DNA from: Bradyrhizobium mercantei | GTDB lineage: Bacteria > Pseudomonadota > Alphaproteobacteria > Rhizobiales > Xanthobacteraceae | Assembly (NCBI RefSeq): GCF_001982635.1 | Contig: NZ_MKFI01000007.1 | Location: 310,001-374,000, forward strand | Direction: 5' to 3' | DNA: 64,000 nucleotides | Part shown: positions 32,146 to 40,885 of the stretch, one piece after another | Layout of the letters: every line of letters begins with the position of its first letter | How positions within the stretch are numbered: the stretch's first letter is position 1 | The notes under the pieces: model-generated | The model's input: only the letters and a program-made list of their open reading frames with translations | Told to the model about the DNA's origin: nothing | Databases searched by the model: none | Translations under genes and position numbers: made by a program

Positions 32146-32234
32146 GGAAGTTCTCCCCTGTTGATGGCAGGAGACTAGGCGGCGGGCGCGACCCGCTCTG
32201 TGACATTAGTCACACTGGCGTCGGAGGTATCTGG

Positions 32235-33200
32235 ATGGGTAAGGGCGCACTCGCGCTGCTGATCAATGGCGGCTCGGAAAACTGGTCGTCGGCGCGCTGG
32301 AAGACGCGGTTCGACGCGGTCTGCCCGGACCGCCCGGTGGTGCTGCTGCCGGACGGCGCGCTCGACCCCGCCGCGGTGCACTATGCCGCGGTATGGAAGC
32401 CGAAGCCGGGCGAGCTCGCTTCGTTCAAGAACCTGCGCGTCATCTTCAACCTCGGCGCCGGCGTCGACGCGTTGATGGCCGACCGCTCGCTGCCCGATGT
32501 GCCCTTGGTGCGGGTATCGGTCTCCGATCTCACCGACCGCATGACCGAATATGTCGTGCTGCATGTGCTGATGCATCACCGCCAGGAGCTTTATCTGCGG
32601 GAGTCGCAGCGGGCGAAGCGCTGGGCGCCGGACTATCAGTGGGCGGCCAGCGCGATCACCGTCGGCGTGATGGGGCTCGGCACGCTCGGCGCAGCCGCGG
32701 CGCAGGCACTTCGCGCGCTCGGCTTCCGCGTCGTCGGCTGGAGCCGCAGCGAGAAGCGGATCGAGGGCATCGCCTGCTACCACGGCACTGAGGGGCTCGA
32801 CGCGTTCCTGCGCGAGACCAACATCCTGGTCTGCCTGCTGCCGCTGACGCCGGATACGCGCCACGTGCTGAACCGCGATGCGTTCGCCAAGCTCAACCGC
32901 ACCAGCCCGCTCGGCGCGCCCGTGATCATCAATGCCGGCCGCGGCGGCTTGCAGAACGAGGCCGACATCCTGCGCGCGCTCGACGACGGCACGCTGGGTG
33001 CCGCCTCGCTCGACGTGTTCGAGACCGAGCCGCTGCCCGAGGCGAGCCCGTTCTGGAGCCATCCGAAAGTGGTGCTGACGCCGCACAACGCCGCCGACAC
33101 CGACGCCGACGAGATCTCGAAATACGTCGCGCAGCAGATCGCGCGCTTCGAGCAGGGCGGCGTATTGGAGAACGTGGTCGATCGCAAGCGGGGGTATTAA
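32235..33200 (+). CDS. ghrA: D-2-hydroxyacid dehydrogenase, glyoxylate/hydroxypyruvate reductase A type
   Basis: 321 residues. N-terminal catalytic-domain half, then the Rossmann NAD(P) motif GVMGLGTLGAAAAQALRALG (from about residue 145) followed by GWSRSEK, and the catalytic Arg (INAGRGGL), Glu (VFETEPLP) and His (LTPHNAA) of the family. The Arg/Ser/Lys after strand 2 suggests NADPH. GhrA-type enzymes reduce glyoxylate and hydroxypyruvate. It stands alone next to an inverted-repeat element. Confidence 0.85.
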   Translation: MGKGALALLINGGSENWSSARWKTRFDAVCPDRPVVLLPDGALDPAAVHYAAVWKPKPGELASFKNLRVIFNLGAGVDALMADRSLPDVPLVRVSVSDLTDRMTEYVVLHVLMHHRQELYLRESQRAKRWAPDYQWAASAITVGVMGLGTLGAAAAQALRALGFRVVGWSRSEKRIEGIACYHGTEGLDAFLRETNILVCLLPLTPDTRHVLNRDAFAKLNRTSPLGAPVIINAGRGGLQNEADILRALDDGTLGAASLDVFETEPLPEASPFWSHPKVVLTPHNAADTDADEISKYVAQQIARFEQGGVLENVVDRKRGY

Positions 33201-33207
33201 AGGCGGT

Positions 33208-33329
33208 GTCGTCCCTGCGAAAGCAGGGACCCATAACCACCGATGCTTATGGATGCGCGATCGTGGAACGACGAGTCCGTCTCACCACGCCGGCCGCGGG
33301 GTATGGGTCCCTGCTTTCGCAGGGACGAC
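33208..33329. repeat. ~122-bp inverted-repeat element, copy C
   Basis: Arms 33208-33233 and 33304-33329 are perfect 26-base complements, spacer 70 bases. Matches copy B at 4363-4483 in arms and spacing. Confidence 0.85.
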
Positions 33330-33381
33330 GACGTTGATGGAGCAGCGCTTCGCTTGCGAAGCGCCGCTCTCGGCCACGGCC

Positions 33382-33873
33382 TCAGCCGATCCCCGCAACG
33401 ACCTCCGCCAGCCGGTCGTAGGCGGGCTCGACGCCCTTCTCGATGCCGGAGTTGAGGTGGCCGTCGCGGGCCTCCTTGCTCGGATGCTTGATGGTGGTGG
33501 TCAGCGTGGTGGTGCCACCGGCCTCGACGAAGGTGGAGACCACCAGATATTCGTCGCTGGTGAAGCCGGGCATCGCGAAGGTTTCGCCGAATGCCAGCCG
33601 CTCCGGGCGCACCACCTCGCGATAGGTGCCGCTGAGTTCATGCTCGATGCCCTCGGACGAGCGGAACACGAACCGATAGGCGCCGCCGACGCGCAGATCG
33701 ACTTCGCACACCGGCATCGTGAGCGTCTCGCAGCCGAGCCAGCGCACGAGATATTCCGGCTTGGTCATCGCATCGAACACGAAGCGCCGCGGCGCATCGA
33801 ACTGCCGCGTCATCGCGAATTCGAGATCCGACGGGGTGGTGATCTTCAGCGTCTTATCCACGCGTGCGTCCAC
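33382..33873 (-). CDS. AHSA1/SRPBCC-domain protein
   Basis: 163 residues. After a short N-terminus the SRPBCC fold starts at LEFAMTRQFDAPRRFVFDAM and includes VRWLGCETLTMPVCEVDLRV and GGAYRFVFRS, the usual AHSA1 pattern. It overlaps the upstream ArsR-type regulator gene by 20 bp, the standard ArsR–AHSA1 pair of rhizobia. Ligand unknown. Confidence 0.85.
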   Translation of the reverse strand: MDARVDKTLKITTPSDLEFAMTRQFDAPRRFVFDAMTKPEYLVRWLGCETLTMPVCEVDLRVGGAYRFVFRSSEGIEHELSGTYREVVRPERLAFGETFAMPGFTSDEYLVVSTFVEAGGTTTLTTTIKHPSKEARDGHLNSGIEKGVEPAYDRLAEVVAGIG

Positions 33874-34258
33874 GTTGCTTCTCCTTGGTTACTCTGACTT
33901 TACGGTTGCTGCGCGGCGGGGCCTTGGCGGCCTCCTCCGCCTTCATCTCCTCGAGCACTCCGTCGAGGCGGTTGAAGCTCTCGTCCCAGAAGCGGCGGAA
34001 ATTCCCGAGCCAGCCGTCGACCTCCTTGAACGAGGCGGGCGCGATGCGGCACGGCCGCCACTGCGCCTCGCGCCCGCGCGAGATCAACCCGGCATGCTCC
34101 AGCACCTTCAGGTGCTTGGAGATCGCCGGCAGGCTCATGTCGAACGGCTTTGCCAGCTCCATCACCGAGGTCTCGCCGAGCGCAAGCCGGGCCAGGATCG
34201 CGCGTCGGGTCGGATCGGCCAGCGCCGCGAAGGTCGAACTGAGGGGATCGAGCGACAT
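33854..34258 (-). CDS. ArsR-family winged-helix regulator
   Basis: 134 residues. The winged helix is seen in LSSTFAALADPTRRAILARL ... SLPAISKHLKVLEHAGLI. No Cys-rich metal site is visible, so a metal sensor role is unlikely; it more probably responds to an organic ligand together with the AHSA1 protein coded after it. The basic C-terminal tail (RSNRKVRVTKEKQRGRTRG) lies in the overlap with the next gene. Confidence 0.85.
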   Translation of the reverse strand: MSLDPLSSTFAALADPTRRAILARLALGETSVMELAKPFDMSLPAISKHLKVLEHAGLISRGREAQWRPCRIAPASFKEVDGWLGNFRRFWDESFNRLDGVLEEMKAEEAAKAPPRSNRKVRVTKEKQRGRTRG

Positions 34259-34274
34259 GTACTTAGCTCATCGG

Positions 34275-34300
34275 TTAAATAACCTTTGGGTTAAATACGC
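34275..34300. promoter_or_regulatory. AT-rich repeated site upstream of arsR
   Basis: GGTTAAATAACC followed by GGGTTAAATA, i.e. GGTTAAATA in direct repeat, 17 bp upstream of the arsR start. Possible autoregulatory site. Confidence 0.35.
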
Positions 34301-34357
34301 CCGAGCGGCGCCCGCGTCAACGGCCGATTTTGGCCGCCGACGCGGGCGTGAACGATC

Positions 34358-35008
34358 TTAGGATTTGCGCGCGAAGGTGACGTGCGTGGCGTTCGGGCTC
34401 GCGACGTGCGAGACGACGGCATAGCCGAGTGCAGGCAGGTCCAGGCCCGCGAACAAGCTCTCGCCGGCGCCGAGCACGACCGGCGGCAGCACAAGCTGCA
34501 ACTCGTCGAGCAGACGCGCCTGCAGGAATTGCCGCACCACCGACACGCCGCCTCCGACGCGAATGTCCTTGTCGCCCGCTACTGCGCGCGCCCGCTCCAG
34601 CGCGGCATGCATGCCGTCGGTCACGAAGTGGAACGTGGTGTCGCCCTGCATTGGAACGTCCGGCCGCGCATGATGGGTCAGCACGAACACGGGCGTGTGG
34701 TACGGCGGATTGTCGCCCCACCAGCCCTTCCAGGAATGATCCGGCCATGGCCCGCGGATCGGACCGAACATGTTGCGGCCCATGATCCAGGCGCCGATGT
34801 TCGCCATCGCCTTGCGCGCGATCTCGTCATCGAGCCCGGTCGAGCCACCTTCCTGCCCGATCATCTCGCGAAACGTCCGGGTCTCGAAGAACCAGGCGGC
34901 CGGCAGCGCGAGGCCGCCTTCGCCGAATGGATTGTCGAGGCTCTGGCGCAGCGCTGCGCCAAATCCGTCGATCGAGACCATGAAGACTGAAGTCCTGACT
35001 TTTCCCAT
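34358..35008 (-). CDS. dihydrofolate reductase-family protein
   Basis: 216 residues starting MGKVRTSVFMVSIDGFGAAL. Seen: N-terminal SIDGFGA, central IGAWIMGRNMFGPIRGPWPD, WKGWWGDNPPYHTPVFVLTH, and IRVGGGVSVVRQFLQARLLD. This matches the RibD_C-like reductase group with the longer N-terminus. Unknown substrate. It lies between an ArsR–AHSA1 pair and a TetR gene. Confidence 0.85.
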   Translation of the reverse strand: MGKVRTSVFMVSIDGFGAALRQSLDNPFGEGGLALPAAWFFETRTFREMIGQEGGSTGLDDEIARKAMANIGAWIMGRNMFGPIRGPWPDHSWKGWWGDNPPYHTPVFVLTHHARPDVPMQGDTTFHFVTDGMHAALERARAVAGDKDIRVGGGVSVVRQFLQARLLDELQLVLPPVVLGAGESLFAGLDLPALGYAVVSHVASPNATHVTFARKS

Positions 35009-35098
35009 GCTGTTCCACTTCCGTGAGTGAGGGTACCTTACGGAAGACGGACCGGAACGCCAGCCGCCGACATTTGCCGCCGAAGAATCTCGCGGCGG

Positions 35099-35758
35099 CT
35101 ATTTCGCCTTGCACATCACGTCGATGGCGCCCTTCACGATCGCCTCGAGCTCGTTGCGCGGCACGCGGGCACGGGCGCGGATCGCGATGGTGTGGATGGT
35201 GGCGGAGGCGAGATGCGCCAGCGCCGCCGGATCGGCGCCTTCCGGCAGCTCGCCGCGCTCCCTGGCATCGCGGAAGCAGATGCCGAACGCCTTGTCGAGC
35301 TCGGTCAGGCCCGCCAGCACCATGGTGCGAATGTCCGGATCGGACACCGCCTCCGACGCCGCGGTCATCACCGTGAAGCAGCCGCGCGGGCCGGACTCGC
35401 CGGACAGATAAATGTCGAGCGCGATGCGATAGATGCGCTCCAGCCGCTCGCGCAGCGGCGCATCGGCACGGAAGATGTCGACCATCGCGGCGCGCGCGTC
35501 GTCGCGATAGCGCTGATAGCTCTTGATGTAGAGCTCGCGCTTGTCGCCGAATGCGCCATAGAGGCTCGGCCGATTCATGCCGGTCGCAGCGCTCAGATCA
35601 TCGAGCGAGGTCGCGGCGAAGCCGTCGCGCCGGAACAGATCGAGCGCCTTGCCGAGCGCGACATCGGGCTCATAGGCGCGCGGCCGCCCGCGGCGCTTCG
35701 GCGCGACCGGCGCTCCGAGTTTGGCAGCAGTTGGCGGCTTCTTATTTTTTTGTACCAT
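35099..35758 (-). CDS. TetR-family regulator divergent from a GST gene
   Basis: 219 residues. Basic N-terminus, then the helix-turn-helix (DLFRRDGFAATSLDDLSAAT ... NRPSLYGAFGDKRELYIKSY). C-terminal ligand domain contains GPRGCFTVMTAASEA, common in the AcrR/YxaF-like group. It faces the GST gene across 98 bp. Codons 2-4 contain GTACAAAAA, and the same sequence lies inverted at 35801-35809, so an operator may overlap the start (inference). Confidence 0.85.
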   Translation of the reverse strand: MVQKNKKPPTAAKLGAPVAPKRRGRPRAYEPDVALGKALDLFRRDGFAATSLDDLSAATGMNRPSLYGAFGDKRELYIKSYQRYRDDARAAMVDIFRADAPLRERLERIYRIALDIYLSGESGPRGCFTVMTAASEAVSDPDIRTMVLAGLTELDKAFGICFRDARERGELPEGADPAALAHLASATIHTIAIRARARVPRNELEAIVKGAIDVMCKAK

Positions 35759-35809
35759 TTCGCATTTAATTCCTTGACCGCGCCAATATTATCCAAGACA
35801 GTACAAAAA
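35747..35809. promoter_or_regulatory. GTACAAAAA pair in the tetR–GST promoter
   Basis: TTTTTGTAC at 35747-35755 (covering codons 2-4 of tetR) and GTACAAAAA at 35801-35809 form a 9-base inverted pair 45 bases apart, flanking the likely promoters. Possible TetR half-sites. Confidence 0.35.
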
Positions 35810-35856
35810 TCAACAACGGCCGGACATCCGCGCCTGAGACCGCCAAGGAGGCACCC

Positions 35857-36501
35857 ATGGACCTTTATTTCTCGCCCCTCGCCTGCTCGATGGCGACCCG
35901 CGTCGCGCTCTATGAGGCCGGCCAGCCGGCCAACTATCTCGAGGTCGATCCGAAGACCAAGCAGGTGCGCAGCGACGGCACCGACTTCAACAAGGTCAAC
36001 CCGCTCGGCCTGGTGCCGACTCTGCGCACCGACGACGGCGTGGTGCTCACTGAGAACGCCGCGATCCTGCAATATGTCGCCGACCAGTTCCCGCGGGCCG
36101 GCATCGGCACCGCGTCGAACGCCGAACGTTCGAAGCTGCATCAATGGCTGTGCTTCATCGGCACCGAGCTGCACAAGGGCCTGTTCCTGCCCCTGCTCGA
36201 CAAGAAGGCACCGCCGGAGGCCAAGACCTATGCTCTGGAGAAATATGTCTCGCGGCTCGACTATGTCGAGGATCACCTGAAGGGCCGCGAATATCTGCTC
36301 GACCATTTCAGCGTCGCCGACGCCTATCTCGTCACCGTGATCAACTGGACCATGGCGACGCCGCCGATCGAGCTTTCGAAATGGCCGGCGCTGAAGGCCT
36401 ATCACGAGCGGCTGCGCTCGCGGCCCTCGGTTGCCAAGGCGGTCGCGGAGGAGTTCGAGCTCTACAAGGCCGAGATCGCCCGGCACAAGGCGGCGGCGTA
36501 G
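35857..36501 (+). CDS. glutathione S-transferase
   Basis: 214 residues starting MDLYFSPLACSMATRVALYE. Beta-class-like N-terminal site (SPLACS) and TENAAILQYVAD glutathione-binding segment; the C-terminal domain has FSVADAYLVTVINW. It resembles bacterial GstA. A divergent TetR gene suggests induction by a toxic electrophile. Confidence 0.9.
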   Translation: MDLYFSPLACSMATRVALYEAGQPANYLEVDPKTKQVRSDGTDFNKVNPLGLVPTLRTDDGVVLTENAAILQYVADQFPRAGIGTASNAERSKLHQWLCFIGTELHKGLFLPLLDKKAPPEAKTYALEKYVSRLDYVEDHLKGREYLLDHFSVADAYLVTVINWTMATPPIELSKWPALKAYHERLRSRPSVAKAVAEEFELYKAEIARHKAAA

Positions 36502-36530
36502 GGCACGTCGCGAGGCGACGGCTCCAAGCG

Positions 36531-36702
36531 CGGGGCCGTCGACCCTTCGAGGCTCGCCCAGCGGCGCAAGTGCGCCGCAAGGCTCGCACCTCAGGGTGAC
36601 GGGGCTGCGCTCGTAGCAAATCGAGCCGCTTGCGAATATCTATCACCGTCATGCTGAGGTGCGAGCGGAGCGAGCCTCGAAGCACAACGGCCCGGCTCTC
36701 CC
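36531..36702. repeat. CTTCGAGG-type repeats, copy 5 (two units)
   Basis: First unit 36531-36602 (GTCGACCCTTCGAGGCTCG ... CTCAGGGTGACGG), second 36643-36702 (CACCGTCATGCTGAGGTGCG ...). Fills the gap after the GST gene. Confidence 0.65.
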
Positions 36703-36704
36703 TG

Positions 36705-37172
36705 CTAGAACGGCTCCGTCCCCAACCCCGGCACATCGGTCGGACGCGGGCCGGGAGCCGGCCAATGGAAGCGGCGGTCCTTCTCGGAGATCGCGATGTC
36801 GTTGATCGAGGCTTCCCGGCGGCGCATCAGGCCGTGCTCGTCGAACTCCCACTGCTCATTGCCGTAGGAGCGAAACCAGTTGCCGGAGGCATCGTGCCAT
36901 TCGTACTGGAAGCGCACCGCGATGCGGTTCTGGTCGAACGCCCAGAGATCCTTGATCAGGCGATACTCCTGCTCCTTTTCCCATTTGCGGGTCAGGAAGG
37001 CCACGATCGCCTCGCGGCCCTGAAACACCTCGGAGCGATTGCGCCAGCGGCTGTCTTCGGTATAGGCGCCGGCAACCCGAACGGGGTCGCGCGAATTCCA
37101 GGCATCCTCCGCCATGCGCGCCTTCTGCGCGGCGGTTTCGCGGGTGAAAGGCGGCAGCGGCGGGCGTGACAT
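36705..37172 (-). CDS. DUF1348 family protein (NTF2-like)
   Basis: 155 residues starting MSRPPLPPFTRETAAQKARM. The family pattern EDAWNSRDPVRVAGAYTEDS, RWRNRSEVFQGREAIVAFLT and the Trp-rich QYEWHDASGNWFRSYGNEQW is clear. Members fold like NTF2 and have no known activity. It stands alone; its stop abuts a repeat. Confidence 0.85.
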   Translation of the reverse strand: MSRPPLPPFTRETAAQKARMAEDAWNSRDPVRVAGAYTEDSRWRNRSEVFQGREAIVAFLTRKWEKEQEYRLIKDLWAFDQNRIAVRFQYEWHDASGNWFRSYGNEQWEFDEHGLMRRREASINDIAISEKDRRFHWPAPGPRPTDVPGLGTEPF

Positions 37173-37252
37173 CGGCGATCCCTCGTTGTTAGCGGCGCAA
37201 ATTTAGTGCGCTGGCGCCAGGAGTCGATGGGGCGTTTCCTATCGCCCAATAG

Positions 37253-37702
37253 CTAGGCCAGATCGGCCTTCATCAGCGCACGGATAGACTTCGGAATCGG
37301 CTGTGCCCGCCCCTGGCTGACGAAGGCAACGCGCACCTGCGCCTTCACAAGCACGTCATCGCCGCGCCTGACCTCCTGCGCGAGCATGATGGAGGCGCCC
37401 TTCACCGCGATCGGCCAGGTCACGACATCGAGCATGTCGTCCATCCGCGCAGGCTTGAGGAAGTCCAGCGTCATCGAGCGCACGACGAAGGCGAAGCCGC
37501 CGGTTTCTTCCTGCGCCTCCTCGAACAGCGCGTTCTGTTCGGCGCCCATCAGGCGGAGATGATTGGTGCGCCCACGCTCCATGAAGCGCAGGTAATTGGC
37601 GTGGTAGACGATGCCGGAAAAGTCGGTGTCTTCGTAATAGACGCGGACCTGCATATGGTGCCGGCCATCGCGGATCGCGCCGTCGATATGGGGTAAGGTC
37701 AT
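37253..37702 (-). CDS. ybgC: acyl-CoA thioesterase of the YbgC/Tol-Pal type
   Basis: 149 residues. Hot-dog fold with the YbgC motif VRVYYEDTDFSGIVYHANYL (Asp and His in the active region) and MERGRTNHLRLMG. It hydrolyses short acyl-CoA or acyl-ACP and is usually the first gene of a ybgC-tolQRAB operon. Here no tol genes follow: the next gene is DUF1348 in the same orientation, so the usual order is broken or tolQ lies elsewhere. Confidence 0.9.
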   Translation of the reverse strand: MTLPHIDGAIRDGRHHMQVRVYYEDTDFSGIVYHANYLRFMERGRTNHLRLMGAEQNALFEEAQEETGGFAFVVRSMTLDFLKPARMDDMLDVVTWPIAVKGASIMLAQEVRRGDDVLVKAQVRVAFVSQGRAQPIPKSIRALMKADLA

Positions 37703-37724
37703 TGCGGCCCCTCGATTGCGCTAG

Positions 37725-37822
37725 ACCGCGATGAATTCAGGTTGAATCACCGTCGCGCTCCAGCTTGTCGTTTGCGCATGATCTTTTCGGAAAACCGCTT
37801 CGCACTCTTCCGGATCATGCTT
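37725..37822. repeat. rhizobial repeat related to 24794-24925
   Basis: Contains GCATGATCTTTTCGGAAAAC and CTCTTCCGGATCATGC, the palindromic unit common in rhizobial intergenic DNA. Confidence 0.7.
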
Positions 37823-37869
37823 TGGAACGACAATCGTGTTGCGCAAATTGCTCGATCACGCAAGCGCGA

Positions 37870-38787
37870 TCAGGACACCACCGGCCCCTTGGCGCCGAGC
37901 GTGACCTGCACGATCTCGGGCGGCACGCCGAGGCGGAACGGCATGATGCTGCAACCGAGGCCGCCGGAGACGACGACGTCGCATTTCAGCTTGATATGGC
38001 CATAGGCGAGCCGCATGCCGTGCTTGACCGGCACCGCCGGCGACCAGCCGAGCAGCCGAATCTGGCCGCCATGGGTGTGACCGGACAGTTGCAGCGCGAC
38101 GCGCGAGGGCACGCGGAGCGCCACATCCGGCTCGTGCGCGAGCAGGATCACCGGTGCGTCGTCGGTGACCTTTGCGAGCGTCGCGTTGAGATCATCGACG
38201 CCGATGCGCCGGACCTCGCGATAGCGCCGCGCCGGCAGATAGGCGAGCTGATCGCCGAGACCGGCGATCCAGAACGGACGGTTATCCTTGGTGAGCCGCA
38301 CCGCGTCGTTCTCGTAGACCGGAATACCCGCGCGCTCCAGCGCGCGGCGCGCGGCTGGCATGCCCTGCCCCTGCCGCTGCACCGTCTTGTCTTCCCAGTA
38401 ATCGTGATTGCCGAGCACGGCATGCACGCCGAGCGGCGCCTTCAGGCCCTTGAGCACCGCAGCCCACTCCGAGGCCGGAATGAAGCGCGTGACGTGGCGC
38501 AGCCCCGCGACATAGTCGCCGAGCAGCACGATGATGTCGGGGTTCAGCGCGTTGGTGCGCTCGACGATCTCGGCGATGCGATCGAGCGACATCCAGGGAT
38601 CGCAGGCGTGGATGTCGGCGAGCGCCGCGATCTTGAGCGGAAAGTCCGCTGGCCATTGCCGCGGCGACAGATCGTAGCGCGTCAGCGTGAGGCGGACGAC
38701 CGGCTCGCTGACGCCGTAGGCCGCGGTCGAGGCGGTGGCGGCGGTCAATCCGCCGAAGCCGCGAAGCAAATGACGACGTGAAATCAT
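37870..38787 (-). CDS. Tat-exported metallophosphoesterase (YaeI/LpxG-like)
   Basis: 305 residues starting with a Tat signal (SRRHLLRGFGGL). Calcineurin-like metal motifs in order: ALADIHACD, LLGDYVAG, LGNHDYW, LAHEPD and SGHTHGGQ. Closest to the YaeI/YkuE group, some of which act on lipid A precursors or other lipid phosphates. Between ruvB and ybgC, on the same strand as both; a functional link is not evident. Confidence 0.85.
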   Translation of the reverse strand: MISRRHLLRGFGGLTAATASTAAYGVSEPVVRLTLTRYDLSPRQWPADFPLKIAALADIHACDPWMSLDRIAEIVERTNALNPDIIVLLGDYVAGLRHVTRFIPASEWAAVLKGLKAPLGVHAVLGNHDYWEDKTVQRQGQGMPAARRALERAGIPVYENDAVRLTKDNRPFWIAGLGDQLAYLPARRYREVRRIGVDDLNATLAKVTDDAPVILLAHEPDVALRVPSRVALQLSGHTHGGQIRLLGWSPAVPVKHGMRLAYGHIKLKCDVVVSGGLGCSIMPFRLGVPPEIVQVTLGAKGPVVS

Positions 38788-38977
38788 GGACGTTGATCGG
38801 TGATGCCTGGCGTTTCCTGAAAACGCTCCGGGCGATCATACGCCTTCCAATTGGAGCGAATTTGGGCCGCCTTTGTGCAGACCGCCTGCAGAGACGTCGC
38901 GATGCTTAGCGGACAAGGTTACCGGCACGCGCGATGCGCTGCATCAACACGGCTTTTCACGTCTTCCCGAGCTGGAA

Positions 38978-40027
38978 TCAGTCGTCGTCGCCATTGCCGC
39001 CGAACAGGCCGAACTGCGAGGGATCGCGGTTCGGTTCGGCGAGGCCGAGATGGCGGAAGGCGTGTGAGGTCAGCAGTCTCCCGCGCGGGGTCCGCTGCAG
39101 ATAGCCGCACTGGATCAGATAGGGCTCAATGATGTCCTCGATCGCATCGCGCGGCTCCGACAGCGCCGCCGCCATGGTCTCGACGCCGACCGGCCCGCCG
39201 CCGTAGTTCAAGGCGATGGTGGTGAGATAGCGCCGGTCCATGGCGTCGAGCCCGGCACTGTCGACCTCGAGCGCGCTCAGCGCACGGTCGGCGATGCCGC
39301 GGTCGACGGAATCGGCATCGGCTGCGGAAGCAAAGTCGCGCACCCGGCGCAGCAGGCGGCCGGCGATCCGCGGCGTGCCGCGGGCGCGGCGCGCGATCTC
39401 GTTGGCGCCATCGGGGCTCATGCCGATGTTGAGCACACGGGCGCCGCGGGTGACGATCTTCTCCAGCTCTTCGACGGTATAGAAGTTCAGCCGGATCGGG
39501 ATGCCGAAGCGGTCGCGCAGCGGATTGGTGAGCAGGCCTGCGCGCGTCGTCGCGCCGACCAGCGTGAATTTCGAGAGCTCGATCTTCACCGAGCGCGCCG
39601 CGGGGCCTTCGCCGATGATCAAATCGAGCTGGAAATCCTCCATCGCGGGATAGAGCACCTCTTCGACCGCCGGGCTCAGACGATGGATCTCGTCGATGAA
39701 CAGCACGTCGCGCTCTTCGAGATTGGTCAGCAGCGCGGCGAGATCGCCGGCCTTGGCAATCACGGGGCCGGAGGTGGCGCGGAAGCCGACGCCGAGCTCG
39801 CGCGCGACGATCTGCGCCAGCGTGGTCTTGCCGAGACCGGGCGGACCGACGAACAGCACGTGATCGAGCGCCTCGCCGCGCTTCTTCGCGGCCTCGATGA
39901 AGATCGAAAGGTTCTTGCGCGCCTGGGCCTGGCCGACGAACTCCGTCAGCGACTGCGGACGCAGCGCGGTGTCGCCGACATCGTCGGAGCGGCGTTCGGG
40001 CGAGACCATGCGCGAGGGCGTGTTCAC
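38978..40027 (-). CDS. ruvB: Holliday junction branch-migration helicase RuvB
   Basis: 349 residues. AAA+ motor: Walker A GPPGLGKTT, Walker B LFIDEIHRL, sensor 1 VGATTRAG, arginine finger region PLRDRFG, then the C-terminal winged helix (LIQCGYLQRTPRGRLLT). Drives branch migration with RuvA. Its ATG overlaps the ruvA stop by 4 bases. Confidence 0.97.
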   Translation of the reverse strand: MNTPSRMVSPERRSDDVGDTALRPQSLTEFVGQAQARKNLSIFIEAAKKRGEALDHVLFVGPPGLGKTTLAQIVARELGVGFRATSGPVIAKAGDLAALLTNLEERDVLFIDEIHRLSPAVEEVLYPAMEDFQLDLIIGEGPAARSVKIELSKFTLVGATTRAGLLTNPLRDRFGIPIRLNFYTVEELEKIVTRGARVLNIGMSPDGANEIARRARGTPRIAGRLLRRVRDFASAADADSVDRGIADRALSALEVDSAGLDAMDRRYLTTIALNYGGGPVGVETMAAALSEPRDAIEDIIEPYLIQCGYLQRTPRGRLLTSHAFRHLGLAEPNRDPSQFGLFGGNGDDD

Positions 40028-40641
40028 TTCGACAATTCCTTAAGCCCCAGCCGGATCAGCTGCGCGGTCTCGGCGCTCTCGCCGGCGCTGCGCGAGGCGG
40101 CGGCAATGGCCGCGGCAGCCTGCGGCTGGCCGTAACCGAGATTGACCAGCGCGGAGATCGCATCCGTCACCGGGCGCGGCGCGCGGTTGTTGTCGATCGC
40201 ACCCGAGAGCTGCACCACCGCCGGATCGACGTCGGCGAAGCCCGGTGCCTTGTCCTTCAATTCGCTGACGATGCGCTCGGCGACCTTCGGCCCGACCCCC
40301 GGGGTCCGCGCCACCGCGGCCTTGTCGCGCAGCGCGATGGCATTGGCGAGATCGGTCGGCGGCAAGGTGCCGAGCACCGCAAGCGCGACCTTGGCGCCGA
40401 CGCCCTGCACGGTCTGCAGCAGACGAAACCATTCGCGCTCGTGATCGCTGCGGAAGCCGAACAGCTTGATCGCGTCCTCGCGGACGTAGGTCTCGATCGA
40501 GAGCACGGCCGCGCCGCCCGGCGACGGCAGCGCCTGCAGGGTGCGGCCAGCGCAATGCACCTGATAGCCGACGCCGCCGACGTCGAGGATCACGTAATCC
40601 TCGCCGTAGGAATCGATCAGGCCCTTCAGCTTGCCGATCAT
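40024..40641 (-). CDS. ruvA: Holliday junction DNA-binding protein RuvA
   Basis: 205 residues starting MIGKLKGLIDSYGEDYVILD. OB-fold domain, then helix-hairpin-helix segments (TVQGVGAKVALAVL, RTPGVGPKVAERIV), and a C-terminal RuvB-binding domain. Translationally coupled to ruvB. A repeat separates it from ruvC. Confidence 0.97.
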   Translation of the reverse strand: MIGKLKGLIDSYGEDYVILDVGGVGYQVHCAGRTLQALPSPGGAAVLSIETYVREDAIKLFGFRSDHEREWFRLLQTVQGVGAKVALAVLGTLPPTDLANAIALRDKAAVARTPGVGPKVAERIVSELKDKAPGFADVDPAVVQLSGAIDNNRAPRPVTDAISALVNLGYGQPQAAAAIAAASRSAGESAETAQLIRLGLKELSK

Positions 40642-40680
40642 GAGAGCAACCCGGATTCGGTAAGGGAGGCATTAGCGGAA

Positions 40681-40855
40681 GGGTTCCCTCCCCCCTTGCG
40701 GGGGAGGGTCAGGGAGAGGGGTAAGCCGCGGGCGAGACGGTCGACGAGCGCATCGCCCTCGCAAAGTCGACCAGCTGTGGCCAGATTGGAAATTGAGAGA
40801 GCACGTCGTGTGACACCCCTCTCCCCAGCCCTCCCCCGCAAGGGGGGAGGGAGCC
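40681..40855. repeat. CTCCCTCCCC-type inverted repeat, copy 3
   Basis: GGGTTCCCTCCCCCCTTGCG ... GGGAGGGAGCCC, splitting the ruvC and ruvA genes. Same family as 12233 and 13365. Confidence 0.75.
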
Positions 40856-40885
40856 CGAGCAGCGTGCCCTCCTCACTTGCGCCGA

